A stretch of DNA of 64,000 bases from Cellulosilyticum sp. I15G10I2 (GCF_900095725.1 NZ_FMMP01000006.1:806001-870000), one strand, 5' to 3'. Shown: positions 15,973 through 25,570, counted from the stretch's first letter. A program made the numbers and translations. Notes: generated from the sequence alone by a model not told the origin.

Positions 15973-16719
15973 TTACTCCTTAAATGTCAATCTCGTTCTG
16001 ATAAAACCGCTTTCGTCTATCATTATCTTAATTTGATTTATATCAAATTCGCCTGAAACTTTTGGATGCTCAACATTAATTTTATTAAGTATTTTTACAA
16101 ATGGTACTGCAATAGTTGTTAACTCCCATGTTTTCGTTTCTGTAGGCTCTAAGTTAATAATGTTCTCAGCGTAGATGAAGTTATAAATTTTATCTTGCCT
16201 AGCTGGTACATTCCATTCAAATTTCTTACACTTAAAAATGCTAGTAGATGAGGGAATATTGAATGCTTTATCAACCATCTTTAAAGCTTCAGTCCCACTT
16301 ACTTTTGATAAGTTAAGAAGCTTTTTGATGGGATACGCTTCTTTTGATAGTTCGTATTCTGTAATACCTGCTTTTTCTAAAATGAATGTAATAATCTCCT
16401 GTGGAATGCTGCTTATAAAGCTATTTGTAATCTTTACCTTCGCAAGCTTCAGCATTTCATTTTTGATAATAATTGTATTCCCTTGGATATCTGTCACATA
16501 CCCAGTAAAAATTTCTTCAAGACCGCCATCATACCCAATGCTTAAGCTAAATTCATCTTCTTTCTTGATATTTAATTCTGCAAGTAAGTTGTTTGTAAAA
16601 CTTATGTGTGTCCAGTCAAATGAAATATTATTATCTAGTTGTGTTTCAAGTTGTATCGCTTCGGTAATAATATTATTTCCAACTTTCACTTCGTACTCTG
16701 GATAAAAGAAATCGTCCAT
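15973..16719 (-). CDS. Baseplate hub protein (Mu gp44/gpD-like)
   Basis: 248 residues with the hub-type pattern: an N-terminal beta domain (VKVGNNIITEAIQLE) and GYVTDIQGNTIIIKN. Helix FILEKAGITEYEL and the region up to EWNVPARQDKIYNFI are like the gp27/XkdQ hub. Overlaps the preceding gene by one base. Probably forms the tail-tip hub. Confidence 0.65.
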   Translation of the reverse strand: MDDFFYPEYEVKVGNNIITEAIQLETQLDNNISFDWTHISFTNNLLAELNIKKEDEFSLSIGYDGGLEEIFTGYVTDIQGNTIIIKNEMLKLAKVKITNSFISSIPQEIITFILEKAGITEYELSKEAYPIKKLLNLSKVSGTEALKMVDKAFNIPSSTSIFKCKKFEWNVPARQDKIYNFIYAENIINLEPTETKTWELTTIAVPFVKILNKINVEHPKVSGEFDINQIKIMIDESGFIRTRLTFKE

Positions 16720-17297
16720 TACATCCTCCCTACCATAGCAGGGGTGATCTCTCTAGCCGGAGTACTTACTGTTTTATCTGCTACTCTTGGAGCTGTTCCC
16801 CTGTTATCGTTTAGATAGCTTTTATAATCACTGCCTACTTGTGATCCACTGGTTGTAGTTTTACTCTTGCTGTTATTTGACTTGATTGCACTTACATTAA
16901 TAGCTTCATATTCCCAAAAAGTTAAACTCACTATGAGCTCTTCTTTTTTACTGGTTTCTCTTGATGATAATTCCTTAAATATAACTTTGCTTATGCCTCT
17001 TCTAATAGCATGCTGATTGACCATGTCATAAACCTTTGGTTTAGCTTGACCTTTAGTCCTGAAGATGCTCTGAATTATTTCCAGTTTCTCTAATGCAGTC
17101 TTTTTGCTATCATCCATAAGAACTATTTCAATATTGACTTTACAGTCTTCATACCCTGTTGCCTGCTTAGGTTTCTTCCCTTTACCTTTCACTTCAATCT
17201 CTTCAACCATTGCTGATCCAGTTATTTCTAAGCTTTTAAAAAGTCCTGGAAGGAGAACCCCTCCAATCCTAACAAATTGATCGTCTGTAAATATCAT
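16719..17297 (-). CDS. Baseplate complex protein downstream of the tape measure
   Basis: 192 residues. The N-terminal 140 contain EIEVKGKGKKPKQATGYEDCKVNIEI, split by a turn, as in baseplate proteins of myophages found between tape measure and hub. The C-terminus is Ser/Thr-rich and low complexity. The specific role is inferred from position. Confidence 0.6.
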   Translation of the reverse strand: MIFTDDQFVRIGGVLLPGLFKSLEITGSAMVEEIEVKGKGKKPKQATGYEDCKVNIEIVLMDDSKKTALEKLEIIQSIFRTKGQAKPKVYDMVNQHAIRRGISKVIFKELSSRETSKKEELIVSLTFWEYEAINVSAIKSNNSKSKTTTSGSQVGSDYKSYLNDNRGTAPRVADKTVSTPAREITPAMVGRM

Positions 17298-17313
17298 GAT
17301 TTCTCCCTCCCTA

Positions 17314-19755
17314 TTATGCAGTTACTAGATCTTCATCATCTGGATCATCCTGATTTCCTAGATTCTTAAGCTCTTCAATAAGCTTTTTAATAAATTTGAT
17401 GTCCTCTAAATCTTTCATATCAAATTGCAGCGTGATATTCCCGACTTTAATAGATGTTCCAGAATTACTTCTAGTAGTACTTTCTTCTGTTGTTTGAGTC
17501 TGTTTAAACGTTTCTTTTAAGTTTAAATTCTTTGGTCTATCACCTTTTATACTATCCATATCTAACTTGCTATCTACATCTTGAAAAGCATCATCAGCTA
17601 TAAGGCTAGGAACGGTCATTGTCTTTTCCATCCCTTCACCTATAGTAGTAAACACCTTAGAGCCTGAAAGTGTAAGACTTGATAGTGGCCCTTCTTTTGC
17701 ATCTGAAAATGGTAGTAACTGTCTTACTTTTGAAAGTCCTTCTTTTACTATTTCAGCTGGTTTATTAATCATACTTCTGATACCATCTACAAAGGTACTT
17801 ATAACTTTCTTACCTGATTCCTGCATATTAGGTATCCATCCTGTTATAAAGTTATTAAAGCCATCTTTAATCCCTGTCCATAGATTAGTAAAGAATGATT
17901 TAATGCTTTCCCAATTTTTCATAATAAGCATTGGTATTCCTATAAATGGTATAAATGCTGCTATGAGTAAAAGAATACTATTAGGCATACTCGTTACCTT
18001 TTCTTTAACCCAATTAAAACCATTAATAACTCCTTGGATGGCTGCCTGCCATGCACCTTTAAGCCATGCTACTACTGTATCCCAATTTCTCCAAAGTAGT
18101 ATGATAGCTGCTATAAGTGCCACTATTCCTACTACTATCCATGTCACTGGATTAGCAAGTAACGCTGCTGTCCATGCCCACGTTGAAGCTATAAGCCCCG
18201 GCATTGCTGTTACCGCTGTTGTGATAGCTTGCTTAGCCATTCCAATGAGTCCAAGTGTCATACTCTTTAGTGCATTAAAGCCATTGATAACAGCTGCCTT
18301 GCCCATTGTGATAATTTGTCTTGTTACATTTTTCATGCCTGTAATAACTGTTGTTGCTGCGCCTCGGATTTTGGTGAAACCAAGCTTTATAGCATCACCG
18401 GCATACATTGCTTTAAGTCTTATAGTGTCCCATGCATCTGGCATTTTCTTAAGAACGGATACAAGGTTTCTAAAGTTTGTAATACTGCCTACTACTGTTG
18501 TTCCTATAAAACCAATAGTTGTTGCAAATACACCCATGACAGCTAGGACAACACCAATTACTGCTATTACTAAAAATAGATTAGATGCTAACTGCTGGTT
18601 GTTGCCGATCCACGAGCTGACTTGCCCAAGTAGCTGATCTCCTTTTTCCATCCATTGATTAATAGTAGGTAGCATCCCATTGCCTATTGTCTCTACCGTA
18701 TTTTGTATCTTTTGTTTAAGGACGGTGAACTTTTCGCCATCTGCGCTATTGATAGCATCTGCCATTCCTTGAGCAACTGATGTTCCTTGTCCCATAGTGT
18801 CATACAACCCTAAGATGTTCCCTTCTAATTCATCTGTTTTGTTATACAGTAGGTCTATTAAAGCAACAGCTTCTTCCGTCCCAAACGCCTTTTGAAGTTC
18901 CATTTTCTCAGCTGCATCCATTGTTTCTCCAAATTTACCTCTTATAGTAGTAAGTATTTCAGGCATTGATAGAAGTTGGTTATTGGCATCCAAGAAGCTA
19001 AGCCCCAATTCTTCCCCTGCCTTTGCTGCCGATTTTAAGAACGCTTTATACTTAGTTCCTGCTTCACCACCTCCCATAGTAGCCTGAAGCATTCCCAAGA
19101 TAGAGAGTTGCTCTTCAAGTGGTACATTTGAAGTGGTTGCTGATGCTCCTAATGTTTGTATGGCCTGTGACATCTTTGAACCATCTGTTTTAAACTGCTG
19201 TACTGATTTTGCAATACCAGCACTAAACATTTCTCCAAATTCAAGATCACTCATATCTTTATAAAACCCTTTATAGATACCATATCCAGTTGCAAATAAT
19301 GATGTCATTTCAGCAGTAGAGGCTTTTGTGCCTTTAGCAGTCATCCCTGCTATTTTTGTGTATTCAGCTACTGCCTCATCTGTAAGTGTTGAGATCCCTG
19401 ACTTAATATCATAGGCTGCTGTTATAAATTCTGCTTTTGTTGTACCCGCCCATGTATCTGAAAAGTCTTTAGCAGCATCTTCAAGAACACCTAGGTTCTT
19501 TACACCTACTGAGGCTAATTCCCCTAAAGCTTTTTTAGTTTCGAAAGTTGCCCCGACCGGTGCCAGAGCTGCTTGTGTCATTCCAACTCCAATGCCTGTC
19601 ATCATCATTCCTGATTTAGCCATATTTTTAAAACCATTATCTAAGGAAACCAACTTTCCCTGCACACCATCAAGGCTTCTTCCTACACTTCCCATAGGCT
19701 GGGTAATATTATCTACCATGTTTACAAATACCGACAGCTTAAAAATTGCATCCAC
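17314..19755 (-). CDS. Phage tail tape measure protein
   Basis: 813 residues, the longest late gene, setting tail length. The N-terminal TP901-type domain (about 90-330: TWAGTTKAEFITAAYDI, GGGEAGTKYKAFLK) is followed by hydrophobic segments (about 390-430 and 520-560), helical repeats and a Gln-rich C-terminus. Located downstream of the frameshifted chaperone as in other caudoviruses, but separated from it by a forward-strand gene. Confidence 0.92.
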   Translation of the reverse strand: MDAIFKLSVFVNMVDNITQPMGSVGRSLDGVQGKLVSLDNGFKNMAKSGMMMTGIGVGMTQAALAPVGATFETKKALGELASVGVKNLGVLEDAAKDFSDTWAGTTKAEFITAAYDIKSGISTLTDEAVAEYTKIAGMTAKGTKASTAEMTSLFATGYGIYKGFYKDMSDLEFGEMFSAGIAKSVQQFKTDGSKMSQAIQTLGASATTSNVPLEEQLSILGMLQATMGGGEAGTKYKAFLKSAAKAGEELGLSFLDANNQLLSMPEILTTIRGKFGETMDAAEKMELQKAFGTEEAVALIDLLYNKTDELEGNILGLYDTMGQGTSVAQGMADAINSADGEKFTVLKQKIQNTVETIGNGMLPTINQWMEKGDQLLGQVSSWIGNNQQLASNLFLVIAVIGVVLAVMGVFATTIGFIGTTVVGSITNFRNLVSVLKKMPDAWDTIRLKAMYAGDAIKLGFTKIRGAATTVITGMKNVTRQIITMGKAAVINGFNALKSMTLGLIGMAKQAITTAVTAMPGLIASTWAWTAALLANPVTWIVVGIVALIAAIILLWRNWDTVVAWLKGAWQAAIQGVINGFNWVKEKVTSMPNSILLLIAAFIPFIGIPMLIMKNWESIKSFFTNLWTGIKDGFNNFITGWIPNMQESGKKVISTFVDGIRSMINKPAEIVKEGLSKVRQLLPFSDAKEGPLSSLTLSGSKVFTTIGEGMEKTMTVPSLIADDAFQDVDSKLDMDSIKGDRPKNLNLKETFKQTQTTEESTTRSNSGTSIKVGNITLQFDMKDLEDIKFIKKLIEELKNLGNQDDPDDEDLVTA

Positions 19756-19766
19756 TAAATCACCCC

Positions 19767-19795
19767 TTTCTTTTTCTTAATTTTGGTAATATAAT
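19767..19795 (+). promoter_or_regulatory. Candidate promoter of the forward-strand moron
   Basis: TATAAT at 19790-19795 with a weak TTTCTT at 19767-19772 (17-bp spacer), 40 bp before the gene's ribosome site AAGGAGGATT. Confidence 0.5.
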
Positions 19796-19836
19796 GATTA
19801 TAAAAACATTTATATTTCCTTAAGGAGGATTGTCTT

Positions 19837-20082
19837 ATGTGGCTTATCTCTTTCTTTGTTTTTTTATACGGTTTATGTGCAGCGATTCTAGTACCTTTCT
19901 TTTGTTTCTTGGCCTTTAGCTTTATCTATTCACTGCCTTATATGATATGGGCAGCCTTTGAAATTAGAAAGCCTGATGCACCGAAAAGTTTCAAGTATGA
20001 AGCTGGCCCATTTAAAGTCTTTTTTAGAGCAACTAAATTTTATTTTCAACTTATAACATTTAAAAAGCCGACTCTTATGTAG
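19837..20082 (+). CDS. Small membrane protein, likely prophage moron
   Basis: 81 residues with two N-terminal hydrophobic segments (about 3-35) and a basic cytoplasmic tail. Ribosome site TTAAGGAGGATTGTCTT is strong. It is the only forward-strand gene within about 30 kb of leftward phage genes, sitting between tape measure and chaperone, with its own promoter and terminator. This is the definition of a moron expressed from the lysogen. Function unknown; superinfection exclusion or another host-fitness role is possible. Confidence 0.7.
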   Translation: MWLISFFVFLYGLCAAILVPFFCFLAFSFIYSLPYMIWAAFEIRKPDAPKSFKYEAGPFKVFFRATKFYFQLITFKKPTLM

Positions 20083-20094
20083 GGTCGGCTTTTT
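20063..20094 (+). terminator. Terminator of the moron gene
   Basis: AAAAGCCGAC (20063-20072) pairs perfectly with GTCGGCTTTT (20084-20093). It overlaps the last codons of the moron and lies just after the leftward chaperone frame ends at 20098. Confidence 0.85.
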
Positions 20095-20097
20095 GTA

Positions 20098-20306
20098 TTA
20101 TTCACCTAAAGCCCTAACAATAGCATCTTGTCTATTTGTTATTTCTATATCTTGCATATATCTTGCTTTAGCATAAAGTTTAGTAAATGCTTCAAACTCT
20201 TGATTTAAGAGATCATCTGGAATCAGTCTATCAGGAACAAACCTATAAATTTCAAGTTCCATTTTATCTATTAAACTTAGCTCATCTTCCTGATCTTCTA
20301 TAACTT
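20098..20306 (-). CDS. Frameshift extension of the tail assembly chaperone (GT-like)
   Basis: A second frame with no start codon of its own continues the chaperone after a -1 shift at the slippery heptamer T-TTA-AAA (20307-20313 on the minus strand). The fused product would be 199 residues, adding an acidic start (KVIEDQEDELSLIDKMELE) and ending RALGE. Tail chaperones of many phages, including Mu gp41/gp42, use such a shift. Order, spacing and heptamer support it here. Confidence 0.82.
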
Positions 20307-20696
20307 TTTTAAAGTAATGTTATCCGATAATCCCAATAAACCTAGCAGCTTTTGACCTACGCTCATTGCAAGTGCTGGATATTCTTCTATGGTTTCTTCA
20401 TACCATTGTTTTTGTTCGCTCACAACACTTTCTAGGGTAAATTGCTTCATTGCAGCCAGTGATTTTTTAGACAAATTCTTTAAGACAATGTTAAAGCTTG
20501 CTGGTGTTGGTTTCTTAAAATAGAAAGTAAATTCCTTTTCAATATCATCAAGTTCAGCATCTACCCTATAAATCTTTGGATATTTTGTTTTAAGTTCTTG
20601 TTCCATTTCTTCTCCAGTAACCATCTGTGCCCCTGCAACTTTACCGTCTTGAGTACCTTCATTTTTTTCCATTGTACCTTTTCCATCTTCAAACAT
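20298..20696 (-). CDS. Tail assembly chaperone (G-like)
   Basis: 132 residues from ATG 20696 after AAGGAGTGAAATATA. The central part YRVDAELDDIEKEFTFYFKKPT is typical of Mu-like gp41 chaperones. The stop at 20298 comes three codons after the slippery heptamer, allowing the longer fusion that binds the tape measure protein. Confidence 0.78.
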   Translation of the reverse strand: MFEDGKGTMEKNEGTQDGKVAGAQMVTGEEMEQELKTKYPKIYRVDAELDDIEKEFTFYFKKPTPASFNIVLKNLSKKSLAAMKQFTLESVVSEQKQWYEETIEEYPALAMSVGQKLLGLLGLSDNITLKKL

Positions 20697-20731
20697 TATA
20701 TTTCACTCCTTTTTGGACATTTATTTTACAA

Positions 20732-21166
20732 CTATATAGCCTTCATGCCATCCGAAATAATCTGACCTACAATCACCATATCAAGGTCAACTACTAGGCT
20801 CTTATCGCCTTGTTTCCCTCCACCACTTCTTTTAGCAAAAGTTACTTTTTCAATCACATCTGTTCTTAACGGCTGTCCCTCTGAACCATATGTAACTATA
20901 ATCTTATCTATAAAAAGCTTGTAGAAAGGTATTTTTTTCTTGTTGCAATAATCTACCAGATCATTGTAATCATCTCTTAGAAGGCTTATTTTACCACTGG
21001 CTTTATAATTGCCAGTTCCATACCCTCTCGGTCTTGAGCCTTTGCCATATACAAGTTCTTTTTCTAATTCATCATCATAGGATATTTCTTGAACTTCTAA
21101 ATAGAGTCCTGGTATTTGCACATCCACATCTGACCAATCATAAGCTTTGCCATTGATTATTGACAT
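20732..21166 (-). CDS. Tail tube protein
   Basis: 144 residues matching the Mu gpM-like tube family: an N-terminal MSIINGKAYDWSDVDVQIPG, a KGSRPRGYGTGNYKASGKI loop and the DLVDYCNKKKIPFYKLF segment. Follows the sheath gene, as in Mu. Confidence 0.82.
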   Translation of the reverse strand: MSIINGKAYDWSDVDVQIPGLYLEVQEISYDDELEKELVYGKGSRPRGYGTGNYKASGKISLLRDDYNDLVDYCNKKKIPFYKLFIDKIIVTYGSEGQPLRTDVIEKVTFAKRSGGGKQGDKSLVVDLDMVIVGQIISDGMKAI

Positions 21167-21182
21167 ACCTTACACCCCTTTC

Positions 21183-22568
21183 TTAAAGTGCTGGATTTTC
21201 AAATCCTGCATCAATTTCAATTTCTCTAAGTATACCTATAGGTACTGCTCTTATTTTGAAATAAAGTTTTTCAGTCCCTAGTATATCCTGATCTTCTGGT
21301 ATCTCTACTCTGGCTGAAGAAAGCTCTTTTTCATCTACCATTCTTTCTACTGGCACATTAATAAATTCTACAATTGCTTTAAGGCTTGCCTCTTGGTTAC
21401 TCAAATCAACCTGCGTATGCATCTTGGTTAGGGCTGTTTTGCGTGTCTCTCTTACGGCCTTATACATAGCTCTTACTCTTTCAGTATAAGCAAAGTCGCT
21501 CCCTTCTTTAGCAAAGGTTTTAGAGTTATTAACGTATATTCCCTCTATACCGCTATACTGTCGTAATGTCGTATACCCAAGGTCATCAAGTTCACTTGTA
21601 TAATCTTCAATTCCTGAAGGCAGTATTGCTAGTGCTCCTTTAATATCAAATTCAGCAACTTCTCCAATAGACTGCTGCACTTTAGCTCTTGCATGCAGCC
21701 CCATAATTACATTTGCTGCATTGATATTTACTTCTTTTCCATTTCTCATAAATGCTAGTCTATGGCTTACAACTTGAAGATTTCTTGAAATAGTACCTTC
21801 TTTTTGTTCTCTTAAGTATTGGGCATATTGATCTAGTGTTTCATCAGTATTTTGAGGTCTTACTTCACATACAAAAACACAAGGTTTATAGTAAACATCA
21901 AAGAATTTTTCTCCTTCTACTGTAAGAGCTGCCCATAATGCCTTTTCTGTTGCCCCTACAATATGAATAAATTCAAAGTTAATGTTTAGATTTTTAATCT
22001 TCCCTAGTGCCTCCATCACACCTTGATTATTCATCTTAGGTGCAGTACAAGAATAGATTACTGTATCATCTTTTTCAAAGGTGCCTTCTCCAAAGTTGAT
22101 AGTAAGACCTGTTTCAGCTATTACATAGGTTCCAGTTATAGGGATAGTTTCTTCTTCACTTACATCTCCATCATCTACTACATACTTAAATGCTCCTACG
22201 TTTCTGCCACCAGTGGCAGTGATAGTAATTTGAACAGTATGTTCATTATAAGGTGATCCTGTTAAAGTAATTTCTCCTGTGCCTGTTACACTCTTTGATT
22301 TTTCTTCAACTACGCCTGCCGTTCCGACTGGAACTGGTAAAGCGTATATCATATTACATCCACTATTAATACTATCCATGCAACTGTCTGCAAGAGGACT
22401 ATCACCTAATTTCCCACTTATTTTATCTGCATCCATGCTGCCTGTTATTGTAAGGGGAATATTACTTTCAATATGACTTACTCCTATTTTGATATGTACC
22501 CCTTCACCTTTTACAGTGCTTGCTCCAATTCCAAAATCTGTTATGGTATGTTTAACATTTTTTAACAT
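21183..22568 (-). CDS. Tail sheath protein (Mu gpL-like)
   Basis: 461 residues from ATG 22568 after AGGAGGTGGAACT; ATG 22586 is inside the upstream overlap. The C-terminal half carries the sheath pattern (ALAILPSGIEDYTSELDDLGYTT split, then IYVNNSKTFAKEGSDFAYTE and the final beta strand). Contractile myovirus tail. Confidence 0.88.
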   Translation of the reverse strand: MLKNVKHTITDFGIGASTVKGEGVHIKIGVSHIESNIPLTITGSMDADKISGKLGDSPLADSCMDSINSGCNMIYALPVPVGTAGVVEEKSKSVTGTGEITLTGSPYNEHTVQITITATGGRNVGAFKYVVDDGDVSEEETIPITGTYVIAETGLTINFGEGTFEKDDTVIYSCTAPKMNNQGVMEALGKIKNLNINFEFIHIVGATEKALWAALTVEGEKFFDVYYKPCVFVCEVRPQNTDETLDQYAQYLREQKEGTISRNLQVVSHRLAFMRNGKEVNINAANVIMGLHARAKVQQSIGEVAEFDIKGALAILPSGIEDYTSELDDLGYTTLRQYSGIEGIYVNNSKTFAKEGSDFAYTERVRAMYKAVRETRKTALTKMHTQVDLSNQEASLKAIVEFINVPVERMVDEKELSSARVEIPEDQDILGTEKLYFKIRAVPIGILREIEIDAGFENPAL

Positions 22569-22579
22569 AGTTCCACCTC

Positions 22580-22783
22580 CTAACAAGAAGTATTTTTAAA
22601 AGCATCCAGCGCTTCTCTAAATTCTTCTCTCGTAATTTTCCTACCTTTTTTCCATCCTTTAAGCATTTTCACTCCTGCAAATACAGAACCATTAATCTTA
22701 AATTCTCTTGTTAATTCATCTACATCTATAAGCTCTGGCTCTACTTTTTTAGATGCCTTGGCTTTAGTTTCTGCTTCAGCCAT
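22580..22783 (-). CDS. Small tail-gene-cluster protein (Mu gp38-like position)
   Basis: 67 residues, Lys/Glu-rich start, then VFAGVKMLKGWKKGRKITREEF. Matches the short gene that precedes the sheath in Mu-like phages. Function unknown. Confidence 0.6.
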   Translation of the reverse strand: MAEAETKAKASKKVEPELIDVDELTREFKINGSVFAGVKMLKGWKKGRKITREEFREALDAFKNTSC

Positions 22784-22785
22784 TA

Positions 22786-23274
22786 TTACTCCTCCTCATT
22801 CATACTGATATCTGGAACAAATGGTTTATAGGTTATATCCTGATAAATACCACCATAGAAAATGATAGGCAGCTGCACTGCTATTTTACTTTGAAGGATA
22901 CTATCCTCTTTATCTACCCAATCTGCCTCTTCAATTTCAATGACTATATAGTTACCTTCAGTATCGTATATTCCTTTATCAATCAAGGACAAAAATCTTG
23001 CAAATATCTCGTCGCACTTTGAAGTTTCAAACTCGCCTATGATTACATTGACTGTTGTTTCTCTACTTAATTTTTTAATACGTTTTACAGTGCTATCACC
23101 AACTTGATAAACTTTATTCTTCTTTTCCCTTTCAAATCTATCCTTGTCTACTATGACAGCACCCACATGAGCTCCTGAGAAGTTCTTCAATTCTTTCATA
23201 GATATACAAACCTTTGTCTTTATACCGGCTTCTTTAAGTTTTGTTACAATGTAATTTTGATACACTTCTATCAT
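22786..23274 (-). CDS. Tail terminator-like protein (Mu gp37, DUF1834)
   Basis: 162 residues, alpha/beta, beginning MIEVYQNYIVTKLKEAGI with the conserved VNVIIGEFETSKCDEIFARFL segment. Overlaps the preceding gene. Expected at the head-tail joining end of the tail. Confidence 0.7.
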   Translation of the reverse strand: MIEVYQNYIVTKLKEAGIKTKVCISMKELKNFSGAHVGAVIVDKDRFEREKKNKVYQVGDSTVKRIKKLSRETTVNVIIGEFETSKCDEIFARFLSLIDKGIYDTEGNYIVIEIEEADWVDKEDSILQSKIAVQLPIIFYGGIYQDITYKPFVPDISMNEEE

Positions 23275-23798
23275 TCTACAGCCCCCTCAATGATATGATT
23301 CATAGTCGCTTTAATCTCTATCATATCCTCGTCACTAATACCAAGGAATGGCCTTGCTGGTATGGTTACCTTAACTATCTTTTTTCTTCGCCATCCACTA
23401 GGGGTAACAAAACTTAACCCTTTTGAACCTCTTGCTCTAATGGTTCTATTATCATCTCCTAACTGATGAGTGGCAGCATAAATTGTGTTTGTACCAATAG
23501 CTACACCTTTATTAGTTACTTTAGCTTTGATAGAATTTTTAAGTCTAGCAGTCTCAATAAGGGTCTTCTTTCTGGACTTTCTTATACTCCCATTACTTGA
23601 AATGGTATACTTATTACTTTGAGCCCACGCTCTTCCTTCTGGATCTTTTCCTTCTGCAAATCTTTGTAGTGTTGAACTTCTAAGCACTTGCCCTATTGCA
23701 GCATTAGCTACTTTAAATTGGAGTTCTCCCATATTTCTGAGTGTATTTTTAAGTCTTCGTATGTCTCCATCCAGTCGTACACCAGCCATATTTGTCAC
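23271..23798 (-). CDS. Phage virion morphogenesis protein (Mu gpG-like)
   Basis: 175 residues with the family signature: an N-terminal helix, LQRFAEGKDPEGRAWAQS, then LKNSIKAKV, TIYAATHQLG and PARPFLGISDED. Tail completion role. Four-base overlap with the DUF1320 gene. Confidence 0.85.
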   Translation of the reverse strand: MTNMAGVRLDGDIRRLKNTLRNMGELQFKVANAAIGQVLRSSTLQRFAEGKDPEGRAWAQSNKYTISSNGSIRKSRKKTLIETARLKNSIKAKVTNKGVAIGTNTIYAATHQLGDDNRTIRARGSKGLSFVTPSGWRRKKIVKVTIPARPFLGISDEDMIEIKATMNHIIEGAVE

Positions 23799-24250
23799 AT
23801 CCCATTCAATGAGTTTCTGCTGAACATCCTTTTATTTGAATTGATTCTAAAATCAGAAGTAGGCCTTGTTGTCTCTTCATCAGCAGCACCTATCCCTATT
23901 TCAATAAGTCCCTTTGCCACATTTTCTAAGAAACGTATCGCAGACTTATATCTTTCAAGGTAAGTCTCTTCTCTTGTTCCTTCCATAATCCCAGCTCTTG
24001 AAAATAGATTATAAAGTGCAATATCTTTACTGAACTTATTAATTACTTTTGGTGTTTTAGTAAGTGGAGTAGGATACCTTTTGTTAAGGTATCCATCTAT
24101 CTCACCATCTGCATCCTCTATAGCTTCAGCAATTAATGTATTAATTACTATCTCTTTTTCGCCTTTTTCTTCTATGTAGCTATTTCCGATAATGCCATCA
24201 ATACTATCATCTTTGATATTCTTTCTAACTTCATCTATAGTGCAGTACAT
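23795..24250 (-). CDS. Head-tail connector protein (Mu gp36, DUF1320)
   Basis: 151 residues with the connector pattern: MYCTIDEVRKNI, ADGEIDGYLNKRYPTPL (about 48-65), VINKFSKDIALYNLF, and a Thr/Arg-rich C-terminus. Confidence 0.85.
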   Translation of the reverse strand: MYCTIDEVRKNIKDDSIDGIIGNSYIEEKGEKEIVINTLIAEAIEDADGEIDGYLNKRYPTPLTKTPKVINKFSKDIALYNLFSRAGIMEGTREETYLERYKSAIRFLENVAKGLIEIGIGAADEETTRPTSDFRINSNKRMFSRNSLNGM

Positions 24251-24261
24251 AATCTCACACC

Positions 24262-25152
24262 CTAGTTAGCTGAGCCATCAGAACCATAGGCCATTTGCCA
24301 AAAGCCGTATCCAGCATTGCTTCTGCCATCTACACCATATAAGAACTGCTTGTTCTTAAATACATGCTCATCAGTTTCATTGAAGAAGGCAACAAACTTA
24401 GGTTTCTTTCTTTCCTGATAGATGAGTGGCTTAAGGGCTTTTGAGGTGCAAAGTAGATACCATGATATATCTGCACCTGCAAGCTCTGGAACGACTAACA
24501 GCTCAGCTGTATCTCTATAAATATTGGTTGAGCCGTCTATCTGTTCAGCTAAAAGAATACGTTTCGCCTCAGCTTCAAGTGCTGGTGGCACAACGAGTAG
24601 ATTTGGGATAATCTTAAGCGTATTGCCATTTTCATCTTTTAAAGACATCATAGCTGCACGTGCAGCTCCATAAGATTCGGATGAAAGCTTTGCAGTCCCT
24701 TTGTTACTTGCACTACCTTTTTTACCTACTGGATGATCTGTTGCAAAAAAAGCTTTACCATCAAAACACTTATTTTCAAATCCTTTTTTAATAAGTCCAA
24801 ATACTAATGCATCTGGATGTTCAGCTGCACTTTGTCCAATTTCTGATATAACAGGATTATAAACACCGATTTTATCATCCTCGATATCATTGCGATCCAC
24901 GCCAATGGTTAACTCATAATCCTTATTTTTAATGGTATAATCGCTTGCTTGAAGGTTTTGAATCTGTCTTTCTCCAATCCATTCACGCATTCGTGGCAAT
25001 TTCCCTAACCACTTATAATTTTCTTCCCCTGTTTCAGATGGCACTAGCGTTGCCACCTTCTGCCATAGTGGTTTAACCTCTGTAAACATCTTGTTGAAAA
25101 TCGTTTTAAATCCTGTGCTAATACCTGCTAACGATGATTGATTAATTATCAT
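24262..25152 (-). CDS. Major capsid protein (Mu gpT-like)
   Basis: 296 residues with the Mu-like head subunit features: GISTGFKTIFNKMFTEVKPLW near the start, RMREWIGERQIQNL (about 50-65), then DDKIGVYNPVISEIG and HPVGKKGSASN. The end region has WYLLCTSKALKPLIYQERKKP split by position 230. HK97-type shell. Confidence 0.9.
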   Translation of the reverse strand: MIINQSSLAGISTGFKTIFNKMFTEVKPLWQKVATLVPSETGEENYKWLGKLPRMREWIGERQIQNLQASDYTIKNKDYELTIGVDRNDIEDDKIGVYNPVISEIGQSAAEHPDALVFGLIKKGFENKCFDGKAFFATDHPVGKKGSASNKGTAKLSSESYGAARAAMMSLKDENGNTLKIIPNLLVVPPALEAEAKRILLAEQIDGSTNIYRDTAELLVVPELAGADISWYLLCTSKALKPLIYQERKKPKFVAFFNETDEHVFKNKQFLYGVDGRSNAGYGFWQMAYGSDGSAN

Positions 25153-25166
25153 ATCCTTTGCCTCCC

Positions 25167-25568
25167 TTATCTAATTTCAACAATGACTTGGTCACCGTCA
25201 AATCCTAATACTTTACCTGCAACACTTGCTCCTGTTTCTAAACTTGTAACTGTCTCATCATCTAGTATGTAGCAAGTGCCTAATATATGTGCTTCTGTTA
25301 CAGGGTTGGTTATATCATTTTCAAAAAGAAATACTCCTCTTTTAACACGAATACTTCTTGCCCCATTCGTGCCTCCAGTTCCTGTATTATCCACATATTC
25401 TTCAGCTCTTCCAGCAGCTATTAATCCTGTTGCTTTTTTGCCCGGTATCGCATAACCCCCATCTACTGCTACAAGTGCACCTTCATAAATTTTCGTGCTT
25501 GCTTTAACTTTAAGTACAATGACATTCGAACCTTGTTCAATAGTATTTCGCCCTTTTGTTAGTGCCAT
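25167..25568 (-). CDS. Head decoration or accessory protein
   Basis: 133 residues, beta-rich and glycine-rich, starting MALTKGRNTIEQGSNVIVLK, between protease and capsid as the Mu-like gp33/decoration gene. Function by position. Confidence 0.65.
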   Translation of the reverse strand: MALTKGRNTIEQGSNVIVLKVKASTKIYEGALVAVDGGYAIPGKKATGLIAAGRAEEYVDNTGTGGTNGARSIRVKRGVFLFENDITNPVTEAHILGTCYILDDETVTSLETGASVAGKVLGFDGDQVIVEIR

Positions 25569-25570
25569 GA

